From Pseudonocardia xinjiangensis (GTDB lineage Bacteria; Actinomycetota; Actinomycetes; Mycobacteriales; Pseudonocardiaceae): a stretch of 48,250 nucleotides of DNA. The notes below the pieces were generated by a model that saw nothing but the letters and a program-made list of their open reading frames with translations, did no database searches and had not been told where the DNA came from. The position numbers and the translations under genes were made by a program. The stretch lies in contig NZ_JAAXKY010000038.1 of assembly GCF_012911925.1 (NCBI RefSeq), positions 1 to 48,250 of the forward strand, read 5' to 3'. Within the stretch, counting starts at the first letter, position 1; each line of letters opens with the position of its first letter. Positions 1-7,590 of the stretch are shown piece by piece.

Positions 1-77
1 AGACCACTGGGTTGATAGGCCAGAGATGGAAGCCCTGTGAGGGGTGGAGTTGACTGGTACTAATAGGCCGAGGGCTT
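1..77 (+). rRNA. 23S ribosomal RNA, 3' end (partial)
   Basis: The first 77 bases match the conserved 3' end of bacterial 23S rRNA, with the GGTACTAATAGGCCGAGGGCTTG block just before the end. The gene is cut by the window start, so the rRNA operon lies mostly to the left. The exact mature end is uncertain by a few bases. Confidence 0.93.
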
Positions 78-95
78 GTTCATGACGAGTTGTTT

Positions 96-166
96 GCATC
101 CACTGTGCGACCCTGAACACACAAACACATGTGTGGTCGGGGTGCGTGATTCTCGCATCCACTGTG
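96..166 (+). repeat. 12-bp direct repeat in the 23S-5S spacer
   Basis: GCATCCACTGTG occurs at 96-107 and again at 155-166 inside the short spacer between 23S and 5S rRNA. Between the copies lies a small palindrome, ACACATGTGT, at 127-136. rRNA spacers carry processing signals, so these may guide cleavage of the precursor. That role is an inference. Confidence 0.5.
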
Positions 167-199
167 TCCCCCTGGTGGGGGGCGATAATTTGATAGTGT

Positions 200-317
200 T
201 GTCGGTGGTTTTGGCGGAGGGGAAACGCCCGGTCCCATCCCGAACCCGGAAGCTAAGCCCTCCAGCGCCGATGGTACTGCACTCGTTAGGGTGTGGGAGA
301 GTAGGTCGCCGCCGACA
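200..317 (+). rRNA. rrf: 5S ribosomal RNA
   Basis: The body carries the conserved 5S core (GGTCCCATCCCGAACCCGG, then GAAGCTAAGCCC, then GATGGTACTGC). The terminal helix is clear: 200-208 pairs with 309-317 over nine base pairs including one G-U. Length of about 118 nt is normal. It closes the rRNA operon. Confidence 0.95.
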
Positions 318-328
318 TCAAACTGTTT

Positions 329-364
329 GTGGGCCCCCGCCGTCTGGCGGGGGCCCACTTTTTT
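329..364 (+). terminator. Intrinsic terminator of the rRNA operon
   Basis: A perfect 13-bp GC-rich stem (329-341 with 346-358) closes a GTCT tetraloop and is followed by six T residues at 359-364. This is the strongest intrinsic terminator in the window. Confidence 0.95.
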
Positions 365-384
365 GTGCATTTGTGACCGGCTGT

Positions 385-696
385 TCATCGGGGCCGGCGG
401 GTGCGGCGCCGCACAGCCCTCACCCCGAGCACGACGATCAGGGTCAACGCCACGGCCGCCAGACCGACCATCCCGGCGACGAGGACGGCCAGCACGACGA
501 GGGCGGCGGCCCCCATCACGACCTGCCGCATCTCCGGCCGACGTGGCTGTTCGCCCGAGGTGTCGGGGCCGGTCGGGCCGTCCCTCAAGGCTTGGGCCAA
601 CCGTGGGTCGTCGTCGCTGAGCCGGCGGGCGAGCTCATCGAGCCGCATCCGCTCGATCGCGGTCAGAGGGCGGCCATGAGGCGAATCTGGGAGCAT
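385..696 (-). CDS. DUF3040 domain membrane protein
   Basis: A small actinobacterial membrane protein of unknown function. After a short N-terminus comes the DUF3040 signature region (LTAIERMRLDELARRLSDDD), an amphipathic stretch of the LxxxEMxRLxxLxxxLxxDDP type. The C-terminal half holds two hydrophobic segments separated by a glycine, then an Arg-rich tail. The family usually starts a few residues before this signature, so I chose the ATG at 696. An in-frame GTG at 729 would add 11 residues and cannot be excluded. It is divergent from the hydrolase at 772 and read towards the rRNA terminator. Confidence 0.75.
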   Translation of the reverse strand: MLPDSPHGRPLTAIERMRLDELARRLSDDDPRLAQALRDGPTGPDTSGEQPRRPEMRQVVMGAAALVVLAVLVAGMVGLAAVALTLIVVLGVRAVRRRTRRPR

Positions 697-771
697 GCCC
701 GGGAGTACCCCCGGAACGGCCGGACTCACGTGTGGGCAGTCGGATCAGGGGACGGCGGAAGGGTGAGTGCG

Positions 772-1548
772 ATGACCGTCGAGACGTTTCCGGCCCGGCC
801 GTGGCAGCGGCTCGGCCGCACGGCCCGTCTGCTCGGTCGGTCGCTGGGTCCGGCCATGGGCCTCTCCACGCCCGCGCTGCTGCGCCACCCGGTGTGGACC
901 ACCCGCACCGCGGACGGCAATGGCACCGGGGTGCTCGTCATCCCGGGGTTCGGCGGCGTGGACGCGAGCATGGCGGTGATGCGCCACTGGTTCCGGCGCC
1001 GCGGTTACGTACCCGTCCGGGCGCGCCTAGGGATGAACCTTGGCTGCACGGACGTGCTGGTGGCCCGGCTGGAGCGCCGCGCAGAGGAGCTCGCCGGGAG
1101 AACCGGCGGACCGGTGGTGCTGGTCGGGCACAGCCGCGGCGGGATGCTCGGCAGGCTCGTGGCGGTGCGGCGCCCGGACATCGTGTCCGGGCTCGCGATG
1201 TTCGGCAGCCCGGTGCTCGACCCCCTCGACGCGCGCGGCCTGGCGAGGCAGATCCTGCGGGTGCTGCTGCGGCTGTCCGCGTTCGGGGTGCGTGGCCTGC
1301 TCGACCAGGACTGCCTCACCGGCAGCTGCCGCGACGCCACCGCAGGCGGACTCGCCGCACCGCTGCAGGTGCCGGCAGTGGCCATCTACTCGCGGGAGGA
1401 CGGCGTGGTGGGCTGGCGCTCGTGTCAGGACCCGGAGGCCGAGTGGGTGGAGGTGAGCAGCAGCCACACCGGGATGGGCACCGATCCCGCGCTCTACACC
1501 GCGCTCGCCACCCGGCTGCCCCGCTGGGTGGCCGTCCGGCGGCGGTGA
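772..1548 (+). CDS. Alpha/beta hydrolase
   Basis: A 258-residue alpha/beta-hydrolase fold protein, probably an esterase or lipase-like enzyme; the substrate is not evident. The nucleophile elbow GHSRGG is at residues 119-124 (Ser121), preceded by the oxyanion-side strand VLVIPGFGG at about 53-62. A likely acid residue sits in REDGVVGW and the histidine in SSSHTGMG near the C-terminus. There is no signal peptide, so it is probably cytosolic. The reading frame stays open far upstream through the 5S gene, but only the ATG at 772 follows a purine-rich GGAAGGGTGAG stretch and begins where coding bias starts. It converges on the tungstate regulator gene after a 32-bp gap. Confidence 0.85.
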   Translation: MTVETFPARPWQRLGRTARLLGRSLGPAMGLSTPALLRHPVWTTRTADGNGTGVLVIPGFGGVDASMAVMRHWFRRRGYVPVRARLGMNLGCTDVLVARLERRAEELAGRTGGPVVLVGHSRGGMLGRLVAVRRPDIVSGLAMFGSPVLDPLDARGLARQILRVLLRLSAFGVRGLLDQDCLTGSCRDATAGGLAAPLQVPAVAIYSREDGVVGWRSCQDPEAEWVEVSSSHTGMGTDPALYTALATRLPRWVAVRRR

Positions 1549-1580
1549 TCAGGGCCGGTGTTGATCAGGGGCGGCGGTGG

Positions 1581-2498
1581 TCAGGGACCGAGCTCGTGCA
1601 CCGTCCCCGAGTCGGTGGCGTCGTACCCGCCCAGCTCGGTGATCATCGTGCGGACGGCCGTGTCGTGGAGAGCCGCCAGGAGCGGCGCGGCCGCGTCCAG
1701 CGCGGCCCCGCCGAGGACGACGTCGTAGTCCTCCGCCACGAGCGGTACGAAATCCAGGTCCAGGTCGCGGGCCACCGAACGGACGCCGAGCCCGGCGTCC
1801 ACCACGCCGGACGCGACGAAGAGCGCCGTCTCGAGGTGCGACCCGGTTTCCGGGCCCGCCACGGCGTCGGGATTCAGGTCGGCGGAGAGCAGCAGCCGGT
1901 CGAACAGCACACGGGTGCCCGAGCCGTGCCGGCGCTTGGCCACCCGCAGGCCCGCGAGGTCGGCGGCCGTCCGCAGCCCGTGCGGGTTGCCGGGCGGGAC
2001 GAGGAGACCCTGTTCCCGGCGCCAGAGGTGGATCAGGTGCGGCCGCCACCCGCGTAGCAGCCCGCGTGCGTACGGGGCGTTGTAGACGCCGGAGTGGTGC
2101 AGCAGGTGCACCGCGGCGCCGTCGGCCCGGCCCTGGCGAACGGCGCGCAGGCCCCCGAAGCTGCCCTCGGCCCCGACGGGCTGGACCGCCCGCCCGAGAC
2201 TGCGGGTGACGGCGTCGAGTGCGGGGTCGTCGCTGCCGGCCAGCCGGAAGACCAGCTCGGCGTGGAGGAACCGGCGGGCGGCCACCAGGCCGTCGGGCGC
2301 GACCCGGGCCCGCCTGCGGTCGGAGGTGACGATCACCCCGGCGTCGGCCAGTGCGCGCTGCGCCCGGCTCACGGTGGACGCCGTGGTGCTGAACCGAGAC
2401 GCCAGCTCGCGTATCCCCGGCAGCTCGCTACCCGCGGGGAGCTCCCCGGCGCGGATCCGCCCGGCCAGCTCGCTACAGATCTCGCGGTATCGGGTCAC
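1581..2498 (-). CDS. GntR-type regulator with periplasmic-binding-protein-like domain, probable tungstate/molybdate regulator
   Basis: A 305-residue regulator. Residues 1-70 form a GntR-type winged helix (ELPGIRELASRFSTTASTVSRA). Residues of about 80-295 form a periplasmic-binding-protein-like domain of the PF12727 type used in molybdate/tungstate sensing, with the typical HGSGTRVLFDRLL motif. It starts at a GTG only 26 bp from the divergent GTG of tupA. This makes local control of the tungstate transporter likely: ligand binding by the C-terminal domain would tune tupABC expression. Function is inferred from domains and position; the ligand could be molybdate instead. Confidence 0.85.
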   Translation of the reverse strand: MTRYREICSELAGRIRAGELPAGSELPGIRELASRFSTTASTVSRAQRALADAGVIVTSDRRRARVAPDGLVAARRFLHAELVFRLAGSDDPALDAVTRSLGRAVQPVGAEGSFGGLRAVRQGRADGAAVHLLHHSGVYNAPYARGLLRGWRPHLIHLWRREQGLLVPPGNPHGLRTAADLAGLRVAKRRHGSGTRVLFDRLLLSADLNPDAVAGPETGSHLETALFVASGVVDAGLGVRSVARDLDLDFVPLVAEDYDVVLGGAALDAAAPLLAALHDTAVRTMITELGGYDATDSGTVHELGP

Positions 2499-2524
2499 GA
2501 GGATTCACCCTATTCTTCCGGACT
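2499..2524. promoter_or_regulatory. Bidirectional leaderless promoter between the regulator gene and tupA
   Basis: The plus strand has TATTCT at 2511-2516, eight bases before the tupA GTG. The minus strand has TAGGGT at 2512-2507, eight bases before the regulator GTG. Both fit the actinobacterial TANNNT -10 pattern and share the self-complementary TA at 2511-2512. There is no room for a Shine-Dalgarno site, so both mRNAs are probably leaderless. Confidence 0.65.
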
Positions 2525-3364
2525 GTGCTATCCCAGTTGCGATCAGTTCTGGCCGTACTCGCGTTGCTCCTGCTGGCGGCGTGCGGTGGTCCTGCGGCGG
2601 CGCCCTCGGCGGAACGATCGCTGATCCTGGCCACCACCACCAGCACCCAGGACTCCGGCCTCCTCGACGATCTTCTCCCGGCGTTCACGGCCGACACCGG
2701 GTGGCAGGTGAAGACGGTCGCGGTCGGCAGCGGCCAGGCGATCGAGCTGGGTCGCCGCGGCGAGGCCGACGTGCTGCTGGTGCACTCGCCTGCTGCCGAG
2801 CAGCAGTTCGTCGCCGAGGGATCGGCCGGGCGGCGGCTGCTCGTCATGCACAACGACTTCGTGCTGCTCGGCCCGGCGGCCGATCCGGCTGGCATCAAGG
2901 GCGCGACCGCCGCCGACGCCATGAAGCGGATCGCGGAGGCGGGCGCCGTGTTCGTCTCGCGCGGTGACGACTCCGGCACGGCCGCGCGGGAGAAGGCGCT
3001 CTGGACGCAGGCCGGGGTGACCCCGGGAGGCGCCTGGTACCAGGAGACCGGCCAGGGCATGGGCGCGACGTTGCGGGTGGCCGCGGAGAAGTCCGGTTAC
3101 ACGCTGTCGGACCGGGCCACGTACCTCAGCCAGCCCGACGGGTTGACGCTGCTCAGCGAGGGCGACCCTGGGTTGTTGAACGTCTACCACGTGATCGAGA
3201 TGACCACGAAGGCCGGCGACCGGGTCCAGCCCGAGGCCGCGGCCGCGTTCGCCGACTGGATCACCGGTCCTGCTGCGCAGCAGCGCATCGGGGAGTTCGG
3301 CCGTGCGCAGTACGGTCAGCAGCTGTTCGTGCCCGACGCGGGCAAGCCCGAACCGGTGCCCTGA
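2525..3364 (+). CDS. tupA: Tungstate ABC transporter substrate-binding lipoprotein TupA
   Basis: Lipoprotein that captures tungstate outside the membrane for the TupBC importer. Residues 1-20 form a lipoprotein signal ending LLLAAC, with Cys20 as the lipidation site. The mature protein begins with the TupA signature TTTSTQDSGLL at residues 37-47, which binds the oxyanion, and continues as a type II binding-protein fold to 279 residues, a normal length. It starts with GTG at 2525. Its stop and the tupB start overlap (TGATG), so the two are translationally coupled. The signature favours tungstate over molybdate ModA. Confidence 0.93.
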   Translation: MLSQLRSVLAVLALLLLAACGGPAAAPSAERSLILATTTSTQDSGLLDDLLPAFTADTGWQVKTVAVGSGQAIELGRRGEADVLLVHSPAAEQQFVAEGSAGRRLLVMHNDFVLLGPAADPAGIKGATAADAMKRIAEAGAVFVSRGDDSGTAAREKALWTQAGVTPGGAWYQETGQGMGATLRVAAEKSGYTLSDRATYLSQPDGLTLLSEGDPGLLNVYHVIEMTTKAGDRVQPEAAAAFADWITGPAAQQRIGEFGRAQYGQQLFVPDAGKPEPVP

Positions 3365-4068
3365 TGGACGTACTGGTCGACGGGTTCGTACAGGCCGTCC
3401 GGCTGCTGCTGGGAGGGGACCCCGCCACCTGGGCGATCACCGCCCTGACCCTGCGGATCTCACTGACCGCCACGCTGATCGCCGCCCTCGTCGGGGTGCC
3501 CGTCGGCGCCGCGGTGGCGCTCACGGCGTTCCGGGGCCGGAGGGTGGTGCTGGCCGCGGCCAACACGGGGATGGGGATGCCGCCCGTCGTCGTCGGGCTG
3601 TTCGTCACGGTGCTGCTGTGGCGCAGCGGGCCGCTCGGGGCGTTCGGGTTGCTCTACACGCCCACGGCCATGATCATCGCGCAGGCGGCGATCGCCACGC
3701 CGATCGTCGTGGCCCTCGTGGCGACGGCGGTGCAGCAGGTGGACCCCGACTTCATGGTGCAGATGCAGGGGCTCGGCGCGGGTCGGCTCCGGGCGTTGGC
3801 GGCGCTGCTCGCCGAGGCGCGCCTGCCGCTGCTGGCGGCCGCGATGGCCGCGTTCGGCGCGGTGGTCAGCGAGGTCGGGGCGGCGCAGATGGTGGGTGGC
3901 AACCTGGCCGGGCAGACCCGGGTCCTGACCACCGCGGCGGTGCTCGCCACCAGCCGCGGCGAGTTCGCGCTGGCCATCGCGTTCGGGCTGATCCTGCTGG
4001 TGATCGCGTTCGCGGTGAACCTGGTGCTCACGCTGGCGGGACAGCACCGCTCGGTCCCCGCCCGATGA
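3364..4068 (+). CDS. tupB: Tungstate ABC transporter permease TupB
   Basis: Inner-membrane permease of 234 residues with about five to six hydrophobic helices and the cytoplasmic coupling loop near FGAVVSEVGAAQMVGGN, which contacts the ATPase. The family is the CysT/ModB-like permeases, and TupB proteins are usually this short. Its ATG overlaps the tupA stop by one base, and its stop overlaps the tupC start in ATGA, so the three genes are one translational unit. Confidence 0.92.
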   Translation: MDVLVDGFVQAVRLLLGGDPATWAITALTLRISLTATLIAALVGVPVGAAVALTAFRGRRVVLAAANTGMGMPPVVVGLFVTVLLWRSGPLGAFGLLYTPTAMIIAQAAIATPIVVALVATAVQQVDPDFMVQMQGLGAGRLRALAALLAEARLPLLAAAMAAFGAVVSEVGAAQMVGGNLAGQTRVLTTAAVLATSRGEFALAIAFGLILLVIAFAVNLVLTLAGQHRSVPAR

Positions 4069-5102
4069 CGTCCCGGATCGGGTGCCAGGACCTGCGGGTG
4101 ACGGTTCGCGGTCGCGAACTGCTGCACGTCGACCGGCTCGACGTCGCCCCCGGGGCGGCGCTCGCCGTGCTGGGACCGAACGGCGCCGGGAAGTCGACGT
4201 TGTTGCGGGCGCTCGCTCGGCTGGGCCGCTACGGCGTCACCGGCGACGTGCTGCTCGACGGACATCCCGCAGACCCCCGGGAGCTGCGCCGTGCCGTGGC
4301 GGCGGTGCTGCAGCGCCCGATCCTGCGCCGCGGCACGGTGCGTGCCAACGCCGCGGCCGGGCTGCGGCTGCGCGGCGTCGGCCGGGCCGAGTCCGCCCGG
4401 CGGTCCGCGCCGTGGCTCGACGCGCTCGGCGTCGGTCACCTGGGCGACCGTGACGCCCGCACGCTGTCGGGCGGAGAGGCCCAGCGCGTGGCGCTGGCCC
4501 GCGCGCTGGCCGTCTCACCGCGGGTGCTGCTGCTCGACGAGCCCTTCGCCGGGCTGGACGCCACCACCCGCACCGACCTGCTCGCCGACCTGCGGGCCGT
4601 GCTCGACGGCCTCGACACCGCCACCGTGCTCGTCACGCACGACCGGCACGAGGCACGGGCGCTGGCCGCCGAGACCGCGCTGCTCGTGGCGGGCCGGATC
4701 CGTCAGCTCGGGCCCACCGCCCACGTGCTCGACCACCCTGCCGACGCCGCGTGCGCCCGGCTCGTCGGCTACAGCAACGTGCTCCCGCCCGCGGTCACCG
4801 GCCGGCCGGGGCTGCTGGCCGCCCGGCCGGAGACGTGCCGGGTGTCGACGGACCGGTACCTCGTCAGCGGTCTCGCCGTCCGTGGCACGGTGCGCCGGAT
4901 CGTGCCGCTCGGCGGGGGCACCCGGGTGGACGTCGACACGCCGGCAGGCACGTTGGCCTGCCTCGGTCCGGGCGGGGACGGGCTCGAGCCAGGTCGGGCC
5001 GTCGTGGTGACGGTGGCCGAGACGGACGTCCGGGCGCTCGAAACCGACGACCTGGCGCCCGCGACACGCGGGGATCCGGCCAGTGTGGGCCGCTCAGGGT
5101 AA
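4065..5102 (+). CDS. tupC: Tungstate ABC transporter ATP-binding protein TupC
   Basis: ATPase of 345 residues that powers the TupAB importer. Walker A GPNGAGKST is at residues 37-45, the Q-loop glutamine is Gln83, the signature LSGGEAQR is at 134-141, and Walker B LLLDEP is at 155-160, followed by the switch histidine in VTHD. Residues from about 235 onward look like a TOBE-type accessory domain, as in ModC, which can bind oxyanion for regulation. The start is the ATG in the ATGA overlap with tupB. The reading frame is open further upstream, but that part is a shadow of tupB. Confidence 0.93.
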   Translation: MTSRIGCQDLRVTVRGRELLHVDRLDVAPGAALAVLGPNGAGKSTLLRALARLGRYGVTGDVLLDGHPADPRELRRAVAAVLQRPILRRGTVRANAAAGLRLRGVGRAESARRSAPWLDALGVGHLGDRDARTLSGGEAQRVALARALAVSPRVLLLDEPFAGLDATTRTDLLADLRAVLDGLDTATVLVTHDRHEARALAAETALLVAGRIRQLGPTAHVLDHPADAACARLVGYSNVLPPAVTGRPGLLAARPETCRVSTDRYLVSGLAVRGTVRRIVPLGGGTRVDVDTPAGTLACLGPGGDGLEPGRAVVVTVAETDVRALETDDLAPATRGDPASVGRSG

Positions 5103-5238
5103 GGTCGGTACGTCAGGTCGGGCGTGTGCCGCACGTGCGCGCCCCGTTGCAGATCGCCGCCTGACGCACGGTCCCGCCGGCCGCACCCGTTCTCGTTCCG
5201 GGCCACGCCGGCGTGACGACTGAGGGAGTCACGGACAC

Positions 5239-5442
5239 ATGAGCTGGACCGGAAACCCTTCCCACGCCGACGAGAACGGCCGCTTCGCCGCCGCCCAGGC
5301 CGCCCAGGCCGTAGTGCACGACCTTGCCAACCGCCGCGCCGCGCGGGTGGTCGCCGGCCGGTCCGTCGACGCCGTCGACTGCGCCGAGATGCTGGCCATG
5401 CTCGGTCTCGACGCCACCGGGGAGCGCGCCGCCGCGCAGTAG
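5239..5442 (+). CDS. Small conserved-looking hypothetical protein
   Basis: A 67-residue protein I do not recognise. It is Ala-rich and mostly helical (RFAAAQAAQAVVHDLANRRAARVVAG, then DAVDCAEMLAMLGLDATG) and has no membrane segment or signal. Codon third positions are strongly G/C, which supports real coding. The ATG follows a GAGGGAG stretch at some distance. It is followed by a strong hairpin, so it is probably transcribed alone. No function can be assigned. Confidence 0.65.
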   Translation: MSWTGNPSHADENGRFAAAQAAQAVVHDLANRRAARVVAGRSVDAVDCAEMLAMLGLDATGERAAAQ

Positions 5443-5465
5443 CAGTACCACTGATATCCGACCGA

Positions 5466-5504
5466 GCGGTCCTGTCCGCGAGCCGACTCCGCAGACAGGA
5501 CCGC
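5466..5504 (+). terminator. 11-bp stem hairpin after the small gene
   Basis: GCGGTCCTGTC at 5466-5476 is perfectly complementary to GACAGGACCGC at 5494-5504, with a 17-base loop. No T-run follows, so it would be a U-less terminator as is common in actinobacteria, or an attenuator in front of the SDR gene. Confidence 0.5.
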
Positions 5505-5538
5505 CTGGTTCCCCTCCGTGCATGGCAGGCTCCGCCCC

Positions 5539-6306
5539 GTGCATGTACTGGACAGCTTTCGCCTCACCGGGAGAACGGCACTGGTCACAGGCGGCAACCG
5601 CGGGCTGGGTAAGGCGTTCACGCACGCCCTCGCTCAGGCGGGCGCCCGGGTGGCCTTCGTCGCCCGCGACGAGGAGCGCAACGCGACCGCGGTGGCGGAC
5701 CTAGCGGACGAGGACGTCGAAGTCCTTGCGATCACCGGGGACATCACGGTGGCCGCCGACGTCGAGCGCGCGGTGCGGACCACCGTCGAGACGCTGGGCG
5801 GCCTCGACATCCTGGTCAACAACGCGGGCGCGTGCTTCCACAATGCGTCGTGGGACGTCTCCGACGATGAATGGGACGCGGTTTTCGATTTGAACGTCCG
5901 GGCGCTGTGGAAATGCAGCCGCGCGGCGGGACGACACATGGCGGACCATGGTGGCGGCGCGATCGTCAACGTCGGGTCGATGTCCGGGCTGGTCGTCAAC
6001 CGCCCGCAGTGGCAGCCCGCGTACAACGCCTCCAAGGCGGCGGTCCACCAGCTCACGAAGTCGCTCGCGGCGGAGTGGGCCCCGTACGGCATCCGCGTCA
6101 ACGCGGTGGCGCCCGGCTACGTCAAGACCGAGATGTCCCCGGTCGACCGGCCGGAGCTGCGGCGGTACTGGATCGAGGACGCTCCCCAGCAGCGCTGTGC
6201 CGAGCCGGAGGAGATCGCACCCAGCGTGGTGTTCCTGGCGAGTGACGCCGCGTCCTTCATGACCGGATCGGTGCTCGTGGTGGATGGCGGGTACACCGCC
6301 TTCTGA
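5539..6306 (+). CDS. SDR family oxidoreductase (polyol/sugar type)
   Basis: Classical short-chain dehydrogenase of 255 residues, using NAD(P)H. The cofactor motif TGGNRGLG is at residues 17-24, NNAG at 94-97, the structural Asn is Asn119, and the catalytic set is Ser147, Tyr162 and Lys166 in YNASK. All residues needed for activity are present. The best-matching relatives I know are sugar-alcohol or ketose reductases. I chose the GTG at 5539 because it gives the usual short N-terminus; a GTG at 5518 would add seven residues. It lies 15 bp before a zinc-dependent dehydrogenase, so the two probably act on related sugar or polyol substrates. Confidence 0.85.
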   Translation: MHVLDSFRLTGRTALVTGGNRGLGKAFTHALAQAGARVAFVARDEERNATAVADLADEDVEVLAITGDITVAADVERAVRTTVETLGGLDILVNNAGACFHNASWDVSDDEWDAVFDLNVRALWKCSRAAGRHMADHGGGAIVNVGSMSGLVVNRPQWQPAYNASKAAVHQLTKSLAAEWAPYGIRVNAVAPGYVKTEMSPVDRPELRRYWIEDAPQQRCAEPEEIAPSVVFLASDAASFMTGSVLVVDGGYTAF

Positions 6307-6321
6307 GCCACTGGAGGAGCG

Positions 6322-7371
6322 ATGGGCACCATGCGCCAGATCGTCGTGCACTCGGCAGAGGACATCCGGCTGGAGGAGGTGCCGCGACCGGGCCCACCGG
6401 GTCCGGGTGAGGTACGGGTGGCCTCGGCCCTGGTCGGGATCTGTGGCAGCGACACGCACGCCGCCGCCGGTCACCATCCCTTCATCGAGCGCCCCTACCG
6501 CCCGGGGCACGAGGTGGTCGGCGAGGTCGAGGAGGTCGGTGCCGGCGTGTCCGACCTGGCCGCGGGCGACCGTGTCGTGCTCGAGCCGAGCCTCGTGTGC
6601 GGGAAGTGCCGCCGGTGCCGCGAGGGCCGCTACAACATCTGCGAGAAGCTGGCGGTGGTCGGATGCCAGACCGCGGGCGGCATGGCGGACGCGTTCACGG
6701 TGCCGCGCGACCGGCTGCACCGGGTGCCGGAGGGCATGTCCGACGAGCTCGCCGCGCTGGTCGAGCCACTCGCGACGCCGGTGCACGCCGTGCGGCTCGC
6801 GGGCGTGGGACCGGGCAGCCGGGTGGCCGTGCTCGGTGCCGGGCCGATCGGGCTGCTGGTGCTCGTCGCCGCCCGGCACGCCGGAGCCGAGGTCGTGCTG
6901 GTCACCGACGTCATGGGGGAGAAGCTGGACCGGGCCCGACGGCTCGGCGCCGACGAGGTGCTCCTCGCGAACGCCCCCGACCTCGTCGAACGCGCCGCCG
7001 TCGTGCTGGAGGGAGCGGATGTCGTCTTCGACTGCGTGGCCAGGGAGAGCTCCATGGCCCAGGCGGTGGAACTGGTGGCGAAGGGGGGCACGGTCGTGGT
7101 GGTCGGTGTGGCGGCAGGCCCCACCGTGGTGCCCCTGCACGTCGTTCAGGACCGGGAGATCAGCGTGCTCGGGAGCCTGATGTACGTGCGGGAGGACGTC
7201 GAGCGGGCCATCGAGCTGCTGGCGTCCGGTGCCGTGACGGCAGGTGAGCTCGTCACCGCGATCTTCCCCGTCGAGCAGGCAGCGGAGGCCTTCGCGGCGG
7301 CATCGGATCCGCAGCAGGTGAAGGTGCTGGTGTCCCTCGAGAAGGATTCGCCAGTGGCGACGACGACATGA
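6322..7371 (+). CDS. Zinc-dependent medium-chain dehydrogenase (sorbitol/threonine dehydrogenase-like)
   Basis: Medium-chain dehydrogenase of 349 residues that oxidises a secondary alcohol with NAD(P). Catalytic zinc ligands are Cys41 and the HE pair at 63-64; the structural zinc is held by Cys93, Cys96, Cys99 and Cys107; the Rossmann motif GAGPIG is at 172-177. The pattern is that of polyol and L-threonine dehydrogenases. The ATG is preceded by GGAGGA at good spacing. It forms a two-gene unit with the upstream SDR, suggesting a polyol or sugar-acid pathway, but the substrate cannot be read from sequence. Confidence 0.87.
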   Translation: MGTMRQIVVHSAEDIRLEEVPRPGPPGPGEVRVASALVGICGSDTHAAAGHHPFIERPYRPGHEVVGEVEEVGAGVSDLAAGDRVVLEPSLVCGKCRRCREGRYNICEKLAVVGCQTAGGMADAFTVPRDRLHRVPEGMSDELAALVEPLATPVHAVRLAGVGPGSRVAVLGAGPIGLLVLVAARHAGAEVVLVTDVMGEKLDRARRLGADEVLLANAPDLVERAAVVLEGADVVFDCVARESSMAQAVELVAKGGTVVVVGVAAGPTVVPLHVVQDREISVLGSLMYVREDVERAIELLASGAVTAGELVTAIFPVEQAAEAFAAASDPQQVKVLVSLEKDSPVATTT

Positions 7372-7590
7372 TTGCCGGCAGAGGCGCCGAAACCGACACG
7401 GACCGGTCGAACAGGATTGTATTTCTGGTGGGAGTTCAGTTTTGTTGGTGGCCCGCCTGACGACGTCATCTGCGTGACGGACCCCGTTCTCGGGTTCGGT
7501 GGCGGTCGTCGTTTCCGGTAACCGCTCGGCACGGCATGCCGTCGGATAAGCGTTACCGATTCGGCGGCACGCGGTGCCAGGATTGCGGCC

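Noticed and set aside
76..771. Open frame continuing upstream of the hydrolase ATG through the 5S gene
   Set aside because: It crosses 5S rRNA and the terminator; coding bias begins only near 772.
7515..7560. Inverted GGTAAC/GTTACC near the CocE gene as operator
   Set aside because: Short and imperfect with no regulator gene nearby.
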